A stretch of 64,000 bases of DNA, from contig CM018036.1 of assembly GCA_008638375.1 (NCBI GenBank), forward strand, positions 3,074,001 through 3,138,000, in the 5' to 3' direction. Below the pieces are notes generated by a model that was not told where the DNA came from, searched no databases, and saw only the letters and a program-made list of their open reading frames with translations. Of this stretch, positions 1 to 13,000 are shown in pieces; position 1 is the stretch's first letter; the number at the start of each line of letters is the position of its first letter. Source of the stretch: Nyssa sinensis. Its lineage: Eukaryota > Streptophyta > Magnoliopsida > Cornales > Nyssaceae. A program made the translations under genes and the position numbers.

Positions 1-74
1 TTTAAAAATAGTGTTAGTAGACATTAACCAACACCAAATGACTAGAATAAAAATTTGTTATGTTTATATGTAAT

Positions 75-110
<36 letters not shown>

Positions 111-1034
111 GGGTGTTATATTGGCCCAAAATTTGCAAACTTAGGAACAAGCATATATTACAAATATCCACCAAGCCAAACAATTAAATTAGCTTGCATA
201 ATCAAATTAATTTAAGTTCGTTCTTGTTTTCAAATTGAGCCTTTTTAGACTTCTTTTTGAAAATGCAAACCCAAATATTGATACCCGGGCACAAATTAAT
301 CAATAATTTTGCTTGTCAGAGAAATATAAATCAAAAGAACTTCTAGAAGCAGCCTTAAACAAATAGATATATATATATAGAGAGAGAGTGAGAGAGAGAG
401 AACTAAATTATCGAATGTAAACTAGAAAACATGAAAAAAAATCGAAGACACTATACAGAACGCAAATACATCCTCTATACCATCTCTGTCAAATGTGAAT
501 GATTATCAAATCAGATTAACCAATTAGACCTTTCATATGTAGCACCTTATATATATAGCAAGTTAGCAACAGCATCACAAAGAAATCAACTTTTCTCCGT
601 GATCTTTTAAACAGGCAAAACCATTTCCCCCAGTGATTCATTAAACTGGCAAAACCATATCTAATGCTAAATGTCCCAAATTCTGTATAGAAATTTGAGA
701 AACTTGGTATTATTGTTTCCCCGAGGTACATATTAGATGAATCCATAGCAATTATACCAAACTTAGAAAGGGAATTTAAACCAGATCCAAGTAACAAAAC
801 ATGAAATTTGTTGAACTTGCTAGATACATGTCCTAATCAACATCATAACCAAAATAATACAATTCCATTCCATAATTTGTCATCATCTCCAGATTCACAG
901 AAAACTTCTAATAATGGACCTTGGTGCATTTTCCAATGTGTATGAACAAGTGTTGAAAGATAGAAGAATGGTTACTTGGATATGGAGTAAACAAAATCCG
1001 CAGGAGATTTTGCTGAACCCGATGAAGGACATTC
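1..1034. other. 3' flank of CENP-C, no gene seen
   Basis: No coding region is supported here. The part next to 1034 should include the 3' UTR of the minus-strand CENP-C gene. There is a TA microsatellite at about 80-105 and a short GA tract at about 379-401. The one longer minus-strand open frame (516-797) has no recognisable motif and looks like chance. Confidence 0.6.
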
Positions 1035-4000
1035 TCAATGCAGAGCTGCTAGATCAACAAGTTCTTTGTATTCATCAGAAACATAAGACTTAACCTTGAG
1101 AGTGGGTTTCCCTTCACCCTTTGCTGGAGAAACATACTTCACCCCAATTACTGTTGTCAGGCCTGCAACAAGACACATCCAATCAGCATACCTGGCCTGA
1201 ATGAGATGTATTAAGACATTTAATTTAGTGGTTTTTTGCATCCTGAAGTAAATTTTAAAGAGAAGCATTTCAAAGACGAGAAATACGGGAATTTTCCCAG
1301 CACATACAGCTAGTGTCCAATTACTTTTCCGGAGGTTGGAGTAAGAAGATATACTTCAAGATATTTAACCATTTCTGGGTAAATGTAATCTGAAGGAATG
1401 TTTAACACGCCTTGACAAACTAGCCCATATATTGTACATGGAAAAAAATCATCATCATATAAAACATCAATTATAACAATTAGGATACAAAGCAATTATA
1501 CAACTAAACCACGCCTTATTCCCAGACAACTGGGAGGTCAACTGCATGGATTTCTTCTATAATCTTCATTTTTAGATTTATTAGTACATTAACACAATAC
1601 AAAACCAAACAAAGCCTTGATCCCAAATAACTTGGGGACTGACTGCATGAATTTTGTAATAATCTTTATTTTTCAAAATTGGAAAGCATATCCCTAATAT
1701 CAACATATATAATAATGAGATAGTTAAAGAGTTCATTTTGGAAATATTTGAACTATCAATTTCTTTCTTTTCTTTGTCTTTATACATCTGTAAACACTGA
1801 ACAATTTCATCAATAGTATAATCAGGGATATGGATAATTACATTTTAGGACCAGAGAGAGAGAGAGAGAGAGAGACTTAAGAATATCTGCCTTCAGCTTT
1901 CACTGAAACTTAGTTACAGGAGTCTCTTATTCTAGTGATTCCCACTCTAAAAAATTTCTTTTTCTATTCTAAAATCACTGTTTCATGCTTCATCTTACAA
2001 GCTTGTAGCACAAGTAGTTTGTACAAAATCCTGATTCTGTTGTCATCGAACCTAAAATTTACTATGAAACAAATGCAAACTTTCATTATCCAAGAATAGT
2101 TTATGTATGATAAATCATATAATTTTTTAACATATATGTAGCTACACACACATGCATACATTTTTTTCATGGTAACGAGGGGATCCTTACCCATAGGTGA
2201 AACATAATCCCCTCAGGCACATGCACACACCCCCACACACGTGTAAAGTAGATATGGGAAAATCCCATAGGGCTAGCCTAAGGAGGAGAGCTGAGCCACC
2301 AGGACATTTGCTTCATTAGGCATCATTCCCTTGACATTGGACATATTTATGACATATAACAATGGATTGATTGTAATATGGCAAGAGCACAGATCATATA
2401 AATTGGGGATACCTAGCACTACTCGTTTATAATACAAACCTTTTACTGATCAAAAAATAATAATCCAAGGAGGTTGGGAAGTGGTAGTGTCAACTATAAG
2501 ATTCTGGAAAAGTGCAGGACTGGAAAATAGACAGTGAATGAACTATTCAATCTTCTGTACAGGGAGGAAGTGTGTGGAGAAGGGAAGGATAAGGTGAAAC
2601 AGGTGGTGTCAAAAGAGAGTGCGGTTCAAAGTGAAACCATTCTACTGCTTGGTAGTGGTTGAGACTAATTCATCTTCTTCTTCTTTTTTGATAGGTAAGT
2701 GGCCCCTGGTTTCACCCTTAAGTAAGGTACACCACTTGCATACACTTTGAACAAATATTCCATGTCATTTAGAGATCTGCCCAAGCTAAAAAAGTAAAAA
2801 ATTAAATAAAGATCAACCACTAAAACAGTCTCTCGTCAGGTAAGCACAAGATAATATAATATAACAAAACATTTCTAAATAATTCCCTTATTCAGATATT
2901 CCTAGCAAGGCAGAGAATAGACAATAGAAACTTCCCTTAATGCATGTAACATAGAATATTATGTTTACAAAGTTATGTTTAGTAAAAGAACCATCAACAG
3001 AGGAATAGGACCTATAGATGCCAATGGCAACACTTGCACTATTAACAGAGCATGATTAAGAAGAGAATATACATGCAATTTATAAAATTATCGTGATTCT
3101 TCAATGAGCTCCTAAGCTGCTACATTTAAGTATCCAGGTTAAGGAAAATCAATGGATGTCATTCCTATAATCAGATCTGAAATAACCTCCAATAGCCTTA
3201 TAATCCGAAGCTTTACTTGGGAAGAGATATTTGAATGGTTACAACAGAGATTGCTAACCCCCACCCCCCCACCCCCCCAAAAGAGGCTTGAGCACAACCA
3301 AACTCTTTATAAATGAGATATTGATTAAGTGCATCCAAAGAAAATTCAAGAATTCAAGGTTTTGCAGTCGAGTTAGTGAATTGGCTATCTTTCCATTGAG
3401 CTTATTACCAGACAAATCGATGTGGTAATGTTCAAATGGCAGTGTTTGGGAAAGCACCCAATGAGATTGGATGAGAAATGGCCACTGATTTGAGCTTTTT
3501 CATGCTTTTGAGAATGATCGAAGGACCATTGGCATTGACGGTCACGCCGGAGACAGTTAAATTGATTAGATTTTCCAACCAACTTAGCGAGATGCTAGTG
3601 AGCTTCCGGAGGCTGTTAACAAAGATTTGAGTGAGTTCATAGGGGAAACGAATGGAAGGGATGGGGCAGTTAATGAACTCGAGATTTGTGAGGGTGGAGA
3701 GATTTGACAGCTGCAATGGATATCTCAACATCGTCGGAGCAGTTGGTCAGGTGGACGAGAACAAACCAAAACAACGTACAAAAACTAACAAGATGGTTGA
3801 AGACTTCTGTCGCTGATCCCGGTCCTTGCTGAATGGCTATCGTTTTAAAGAGTGATTGCAAATCACCTTCTGCATACATAATATGTGATTTGAGGGTGCA
3901 AAGATAGGAGAAATTGGGGACATGAGTTAGGGTTAGCTTGTTTTGCCTTATACACTAGGGAAATCTTGTCATTTAACAAATGATAACAATAGCCCTTAAT

Positions 4001-7000
4001 ATGGGAACTATTCAAACCCATGGGGAGGGGTTCGATAGTCCCATGTATAACACCTATTTTCATCCCACCAAAACTACTTTCCCAAGCATGGGAGTAAAAC
4101 CCTCATTTGGATAACTTACAACCCATTTGGGGAAGTTTTAGATTCTAGAGAATTGGTTTTGAAGAATTGATTATTGGGGAAAAAATTATGGAAAATTAGT
4201 TAGGATATAATTAGTTTGACATTTGGGTATTTTGTAAAAATTGTGCAAAAGTGATTTTGTACCATGCATTTCCCCCTTTATCCTTTATATTGTATACATT
4301 GGGTAATGTGCAAGTGGCGGGCCTAAGGGTAAGCTGTTTGGAGAAGTATAAGTTTTATATCATACTTTCTTGAAAGAGACAATATGCATTATGAATGTGC
4401 GCAATGTTTTTAATCTCATTTTTTGCAGACATTTAAGCTTGCCGGGTATGATTAAAATCTGTGAGACTTAAAATTTTCATCTTAAATTTATGGGAGCAAG
4501 TGCCTCAACTTTGACTCTGCCAGGAAGTATGAAAAAAGTGGACACTAAAGTGGAAAAGCATTGTCTAACAAATGTCTGAACAGATATTGCCCCAGATTTA
4601 TAATCCCTAATTTTGCACACGTGTCAGCCAGTCAAGCATGATCAGAACCTCATCAGGATCTCTGATTTTGACAGAATCCAGCAAGCTAAATATATAAACA
4701 AACTGCCTGCTGGAGAACTTTGTCTTTGATTTAGCACAAAATCAGGACAATATTTACAATAGTCCTTTTCTGTCCCCCCCCCCCCCCAACAGCATTACAT
4801 TTATTGTGATATTCAGAAAAATTAGGGTGGAATTTTTCAATATCATTCACAATTTGTGACAATCATTTCCCCATTACACTTCCAATTGGAACATCAAAAT
4901 AAAATTCACAAAAGTTATGCCCAGATTTTATTCATAAAAATATAAACTCGTATCCACACAAGAAGTTTATGGTATGAAAAAATAAAAATAAAATAAAAGG
5001 TTAAATCTCAGAAGGATTTAAACTTGAAGCTCTACAAACATAAATGCCAATTAGAGGCACCAATCAGTTATCTTTTTTCCTTTGGTCATTTTATTTTCGT
5101 AAGTTCCTTTAATCTATTTGCTTCTTCTATCATGTGTTATCATATCACCTCTCGCAGCAAGAAGCCTGCACCCATGGTGCACTCTTCTACATCAACAGCA
5201 GGAGAAGAAGAAATAATAATAATAACATAAAACCATTCAACCAGTATAAGTAATTGATTGCAGTAAGAGAGAAACAAATGTCACTCCAGTAGAACAATTT
5301 GGAACCATAAATGAAAACAAACAGATATATGGCACCTTTTAAGAAAAAATAACTTAAGATATACATAATATGCAAGAAAAACAAAACCATATGCAGCAAA
5401 TAATTGTGATAGAATAACCAATCAAAAAAAATTGATGGAATAATTTACAAAAGAAAGTGCTCACTCTCATGTATGCGTCCATATAAGAATCTTTCGCCTT
5501 TCCAATATTCCAAAGGTCTCATCTTGATTCTGGAGCTTCGCCTTAACCCAGTTTCCCAAAATGTACCAGCCTCTGCCAAGACAACATATGCACAAATATC
5601 AAGCATAATAACTAAATATTCAAATAATGCATTGTGCAAATAGATGCATGAGTAAACACCTGCAAGGCTTTGCCTGCGAGAAAGTGCTTTTCTTTTGCGT
5701 CCTTCACGTGGAGGTCTTTTTGCTTTGCTTTGCTCATTCAATGACATCCTGGAATGTTCCTGGCTTTTCTGTTGCACAGTAAACAATACAGTTCGATATT
5801 TTTATGATGAAATTTAGTAAATGAAGCATATCAAAAAGAAAAGGAATTTCACATCAGAATAGAGATGAGACAATCCATAGATTTTTCATAATTACTTTAG
5901 ATCTTAAAGACTAAGCATGTGCATGCACAAAAAAGAAGAAACCACGATGATCTTAATGTAAAAAATAACATTCAAATATCTTATATTAACATCCATTCCT
6001 TTCTCTATCACATACCCAAATCCTTTCCTGACCATAAAAGGGCCCAATGGCGTTGATAAATAATTAACACACAAAAAGTCACTCATGTCAAACTCCATAG
6101 GTCTACTTCTTTGACTTAGATCAATAGAGAGAACAGGGGGTGGGGGGGGAGATAATTTACAAAAGGTGGAACAAGAAGCATTTTTCAAACTATTTGATTA
6201 CAGTAGAAAGAAGACCAAAAAAAAAAAAGAACAAAGGGGGCAAGATAAGAAGACAAACATGAAGAAAATAAAGGAAGAGTGTGCATAAAATAGTACTACA
6301 AAAGTCAAAATACTACTTAAAATGTAGTCTAGTCTTAAGAGATTTTCTAAGATAATAAAAGTGACTCCATGTAGCTTGAGCTACAATAATATAAAACGCT
6401 TTTACGCTTCCTTCCAACAGGTGGTATCAAGAAAACAAACAAAGACCAATTTACATTCCATTCTGCAGGAAAGCAAAATACAACTCGCATTCACCAACAA
6501 ACAAATATTAAATGATCAAAAAGGATAAGAACTGCATATCACTTCACAGTATCATTAGCTTTTGGCAGGTGACTGCTACAGTTTTTTATACCATGCATCT
6601 AATAAATCGAATAGATAATTGCAGCAAACATCAATGAGTGCTAAAAATCAATTTTTCATAGAAGTAACGAGCTGTATTTAAGTTTAAACCATGCACTATA
6701 ATATATTTTTATATAAATACTAAGAATAAATGCAAAATAATTAAAAACAAAACGACCAAACGACAAACTATCTAATAAAAACCTTTTCAACCCTCCGTGC
6801 CGATTTCTCGATATAAATTCAATGTCACTAAATGCACAGACAATAAAACTTGATACAAAATTCTCAATTATACATGCCAACCACACTAGAAATTAGGATC
6901 AATCAAAAAAAAGAAAAAAGACCAGGAAAGGAGGATACCTCAATATGTTGTTCTGGTGGAATATCTGGATGGTATTCAACTGCAGAAGAACTTGATTGAT

Positions 7001-10000
7001 CTGTCAGAAGAAATAAGAAAATACATGCTTAACAAACAACAAGTTGAAACCATCTCAAGCATATTGATGACAAAGTAACAACAGCCAATTCATGATGTGA
7101 GATCAAAGTATCTGCTAATGCAGAAAGGTTAAATTAATATGGCATGATAATCACAAGAAGAAAAATAGAAGTTCATAAACTATGAAGATTTCCTGAATTT
7201 AAGGAACTTATTTTGGACAAATATTTCTTGCTAATTTCCTGGACAACTAGAAACTGATTACATTTTGCTCAAGTCAGTAAAATGGTCAGATAAATATGTA
7301 CCACAGAAGTTAGAACAATAACCAACAAGGCAACAACAATGTGATTTGATTGTCAATATGTATTGGGATGCTAGTCCTGACTCACTACATCAGATCTAAA
7401 GGCAGTCGCATCTAATGTATCATGTTTCAACTTCACAATAAGAATTTAAACTTCACATTGTAATTAAAAAATATAATAACGTGTCAAACCAGAAGGGTAA
7501 TGCATCTTTTTTTTATCCCTTTGCTGCAAAAATAATAGTGTGTCTAACCAATATATAAGTACAACCCAATAAAGAAAGAAGTCTTTTATCATTCGCATCA
7601 TAATTATTAAAATTACTTTAATATTGGTTATTGTGTGCCTCACAATATCAATTAATAACAGATGCACCAATGCTACTAATCATGAAATAACATCAAGCAA
7701 CGAGAGGTTGTGTGAAGGGATATTGGATATCCCTGTTTCCAAGCCATTTTTACTTCAGCCTGTCATACTGTGTTCAAAGTTATGAAATGTATTTTCTAAG
7801 ACATTGACAGAACATTGCAAATATTCTGCTTTGATCTTCGACTAACATAAGATCAGAAGACTGTTTCAGAGAAATTACAGATCAATAGAACATCGCTAAT
7901 GTATTGATTCAATATTCTACTCATCTGAAAAAACTAGAAGACTGTTTTGATAAAAAAAAAAAAGTGCTCATTCGAGATCGACCGGGGTGTGGAATGCAAT
8001 TATTGAAAGATTTCAAAAGAGGCTAGCAGGATGGAAGAAGCAGATAGTCAAAAGGGGGAGGATAACTCTTATTAGGAGTACCTTGGAAAATTTCCCACAT
8101 ACTATATGTCCTTATTTCCAATGCCAGTTGCAGTGAAAAAGATGTTTGAAAAGATTCAGCGGGACTTCTTCTGAGGAGACATAGAGGAGGGGAAGAAAAT
8201 ACATTTGGTTGGTTGGAACAAAGTGAAGTCATTAATTATGGAAGGAGGATTGGGAATTAAAGATTTATCTTCGTTCAATCAAGCTTTGTTGGGGAAGTGG
8301 ACTCAGAGATTCGCCATGGAGGAAAATGCGTTATGGAGGAAGGTGATCACAACTAAGTATGGGTGTGAAGATGGGGGCTGGTTTACTAGGGATGTGTTGG
8401 GAAGCTATAGATGTGGGGTTTGGAAGGCCATAACGAGGGGGGAGGAGGTTTTCATTAGATGTGTAAAATTTGATGTTGGAGATGGTATGAGGGTGAAATT
8501 TTGGGGTGCCCCACCATCTTCCAAGTTGTTGCCCTTTGTTCAAACTTGGGTTTCAAATCCTGGAGAGCTTGGGGTCATTGTTCAGACTCCTCGTCAGCTG
8601 TTAGGCTTATTCATGAGGTCTGGATCAGATTATACACGGCCTAAAGTTCAATTTCAGCCAAGCATTTGTAAAGTTCTCGTTGGTAATTTGGTTTCAATTT
8701 AAGAAAAAGAACCCTTTTTATAAATAATAGAGAAAGAACTTAATGACAATGACAGTAGCATGTAATAATTATTCAAACCTATGAGATTTCCCATATAAGA
8801 TATCCATGTCACCCAATGCTCTTTCTAATACTATAATATATTACATATGAATCCATCACCGTCAAGGACTTTGAATCTCCCAATTAAAAAATAATAATAA
8901 AGCTTTAATCTAATAAATAGGCTTGAAACTAGGCTCCGATTGGATGGATGAATTTGAAATGAAGAGAATGGGATTCACATAACAAATATATAAGGGGTTC
9001 GCTATTGGAGTTGGATAGACAAACCACAGGAGAATACAGTAGATGATCACTGATGTAAGGGAAACATATTTTATTAGGATTCATGTGCAATTAGAGTCCT
9101 TAGGATGGATTTCAAATAATTCTTTTCACCTTGTTATTCAAATCCACACATATAAAGCTCCCGGATCTATCGATGAATCTTATTGGGAACTAAATTTAAG
9201 CAATTGATCTAGATTTAGGCTACATTCCTTAGGTTATTGAAAACAAATTCATCCATCCAAACGAAGCTCGAAGTAAAATTATAAATTCGCCATTTTGTCA
9301 AATGTTCACGAGCTTAAGCAAGCTGAGCTTTAAGCTTACTATTCGCCCATTCGAGCTTCACTCAGTTTACTAAATGAGCTTCAAAATGGGGATTGTGTTC
9401 GGTTCATTTAGCAAAATTAACAAGTCCAAACAGGTCTAGTGGCAAGTCTAGCCCGATGTGTTCATGAACAAACCAGGTCATGCAGTCCTAGTTAAGAGTG
9501 GTGGTGCCACTATAAGGGGCGTTTCATAGTTTTTTTTTTTATAAGTAAATATAATTTGTATTAAAAGAACGCCCGAAGGGGGGGGGGGGGTATTATTTAT
9601 GGTGTATAATTATAATACCCCATAAATATTTACAAGCATAAGCGAAGGGGAGGGTGGAAGTAGGTTCAGGAGCCAAGAGCAACAAAACTCTCGCCCTTAG
9701 AAGGTTAAAAGGATCGATGCATGTACTATGTAGTAAGCATCCACACATAAGCACAAGAATTCATGTGTGCATGCATGTATATAAGCTTCAAATAAAATAG
9801 AACCATAATCAACATTATCTACGGCTTCTCTTTCAGCGTTGGTAGATGGAGCCCCGACTGGCTTCTTTCAGGCTTCTAGAGGGTTGAGGCAGGGAGACCC
9901 GTTATCCCCCTTCCTTTTTGTAATTGTAATGGAAGCTTTTAATAAGCTAATGTCCAGAGCAGGAGAGGCAAGGCTTCCGAGGGGCTATAGGGTTTCTAAT

Positions 10001-13000
10001 AGGATGGGGGTGGACATAGAGGTGTCTCACCTTTTGTTCGCAGCTTCTGCAAGTCGTCAGTCCGCCAAATGCACTTCATCCGTTGCATCTTAGTTTGTTT
10101 CGAGGCAATGTCGAGTTTGCGTATTAATCTGGCCTAAGAGTTGCATATTGCCAATGGGTGGAGTGAGGAGGACGGAGTTTTTGGCTAGCTCTTTGGTATG
10201 TCAAGTAGGTTTCCTCCCAATGTCATATTTGGGGTTACCGCTCGAAGCTTCTGTGAGATCTAGTGTCATCTGGGACCCAGTGATTGAAAGATTCTAGAAT
10301 CGTTTGGTAGGGCGGAAGGGGCAACTTCTTTCTAAAAGAGGTAAACTAACTCTTCTAAAGAGTATTTTGAGCAATCTTCCCCTACTTATTTTTTGTCTCT
10401 CTTTCCCATCCTAGCTTCTGTAAGCAAAAAGTTGGAAAAAATTCAAAGAGAGTTCCTATGGGGCAGCAAAGATGACAACATGTAAATACATCTAGTGGGG
10501 CAGGATAAGATTGAGAAGCTAGTTAGATTGGGAGGTTTAGGGGTCAGGGACATGAGAAGATTTAATGAGGCTCTCCTTGAGAAGTGGCTTTGGAGGTTTG
10601 GAGTGGAAAAAAGGGCGTTGTGGAGGAATATTATAGTTTCCAGAAATGGGAATGATGAGGGAGGGTGGCAGTCGAGTGGGGTGGAAGGGCCTAGGGGGCT
10701 GTGGGTTGTAGGGGGCAATTCTTAGGGGTTTGAGGGCTTTCTGGGAGTACGTGAGTTTTGAAGTTAGGGAGGGGAATAGAGTGAGGTTTTGGCATGACGT
10801 TTGGTGTGGGGAAGAGAGAGTGAGAGATAAATTCCCTGTTTTGTTTGGGTTGGCTAGTAACAAAGATTCATGGGTAAGGGAGTGCTTTGAAAGGAATGGG
10901 AGGGGAGGGATGCCCGAAGTTGAGAAGAAGTTTTTTAGATTGGGAGTTGCAGGAAGTGAGACATTTTCTCCACTTCCTTCAGATGTCTAGTATTACCTAC
11001 GGGCTGAGAGGATAAGATGACTTGGAGTGCATGGGGAAGACCTTCTTAGTTAGTTCGTTTTATAGCATGCTGACAAATGGAGAGGGAGAGAAGTTCCCTT
11101 TGGTCTCCTTGTGGCCAGTTTTTTTGTGTGGAAGGCATCGTGAAAGGCTATTTTGACCACGAAAAATTTACAGAGATGGGCTTTCAAATGGCTAATTGTT
11201 GTTGGTTGTGTAAGAAAGATGTTGAGACGGTGGATCATGTTCTTCTCCATTGCCCTCCTGTTCGAGATTGTTGGGAGTTGATTCTTTCCATTTTCGGGGT
11301 CCTATGGGTAATGCCAAAATCAGTGAAGGACTTGATGTTCAGCTGGTCCATCTGCAAAGTTAGGAAGGACTTGAAGAAGGTTTGGAGGTTGGCCCCTATT
11401 TGCCTCATTGGGAACATATGGAAAAAGAGAAACAGGAGCAATCATTTATTTTGTTCAAAGATAGCTTCTTAAGATTTCTATTTCTTGGGTCAGAGAGGCG
11501 TTTCTTGTAGATGCTATCTCTATAGTTGATTTTTTGGGGAGACCTTTGTAACTACGCTTAGGTTGTAATTATGGGTGAGCCCCCCTTGGGCAGCTTTTAT
11601 AAATGACTTTACTTATCAAAAAAAATTAAAAAAGGGATAGCTTATTTGCATGAAAAAACTTTGTATAGAAAAGAACAAGAAAATAGTTAGCCCAGCCCTA
11701 AAAGAACTTCCATATAGTAATGTTGTAACTAAGTGCCCTCAATTTCTCTTCCTAAACTATTTCATGGAGAAAACATGTTTTGTCCTTCAACAATTTACAT
11801 GTGTCTAAAGGTAATTAGGGTAGCAATGATAGAACCATATGTTTATCACAAGATAACTTCCAGTTTTTGAAAGCATGAACAGCAGAATTCTGGTTCCAAA
11901 GCAAGAACGTCAGACAATCAGTTACTTGCACACCGACCCCCCCCCCCCCCAAAAAAAAAAGAAAGAACAAGAGCAAGATCAAGCAGGTCATAATGGCACA
12001 TAACATGGCGTAGATGGGCCTTTATTATCAAGCAATTATCAATGGTACAAGAATGGGTTCATTATTTGCACGCCTGTTTATCTACCCCTTCCCAAGATAA
12101 CATAGTTTAAGCTAGGGGTGGCCTAGCAAGTAGTAACATTGAAGCAAATTAGGGTTCGAGTGCTATGTTGAAAGATGAACTAGTGCTAATTGGTAATTAT
12201 TAAAAAAATGTTGCCATTTTCCTATGTAAATAACTATATAGGTATTTCATCAATGCTCATCCCGGATTGCTGTTCAGCTAGATCCCCTTACATTTTGACA
12301 ATTCTACATACCTTTGGAGAGAACTACTAAAAAAAATAAAACAATAAATAAATCACCCACTAAAAGAAACCATCATATTTTCCAAGGAAAAAATAGTTTA
12401 ATTCGTCATACTAAAATCCATTAACATATTTTTAAAAAAAATAACAGAGGATACGACAGCAGGACAGCAATTTAAATTCAACCATTACTACACTCCAATC
12501 CCACAGGGGGAGAGAGAGAGAGGGGGGAAATGGAAGATGAAGAAAAATAAAGAAAAGGTCCAGCAAAACTGAGTTACAAGATCTGGTAATTCAATATTGC
12601 TTACAAGATATATACTCTCTTAAACAGCTACTGATTTTCTAAAGAAGAGCATATGCTGTAAGCCTGTAACCTTGTCCCTGAAAGGCATTTAAAATTACCA
12701 TTTTTTGTTGTTTCAATAATAGCTTCATTTCACCTTCCAGAGAATACTCAGGCCACATTAAATTCATGTTGCCTGCCTCTGATTCCCACTGATGGTGCAT
12801 TTTAATAGCAATGTTGACTTTAGATCATCTCAAGAAGATACTCAGCTTTGATATGGTAGGTAAGTGAACAAATCACAATTACCAAAAATAAATAAATAGA
12901 AATGAACAAATTACTAATGGAAGTACCAAGAAGTCAAGAACAGGATACTTAAGGCTGTCACGAAACAAAAATTATCTTTGAAGAGCATGCAATATTTGAA

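Noticed and set aside
7975..11632. One LINE split by a MITE
   Set aside because: The two LINE pieces overlap in content (both contain the IERF...LAGW/LVG and HLVG blocks) and differ in sequence, so they are separate insertions.
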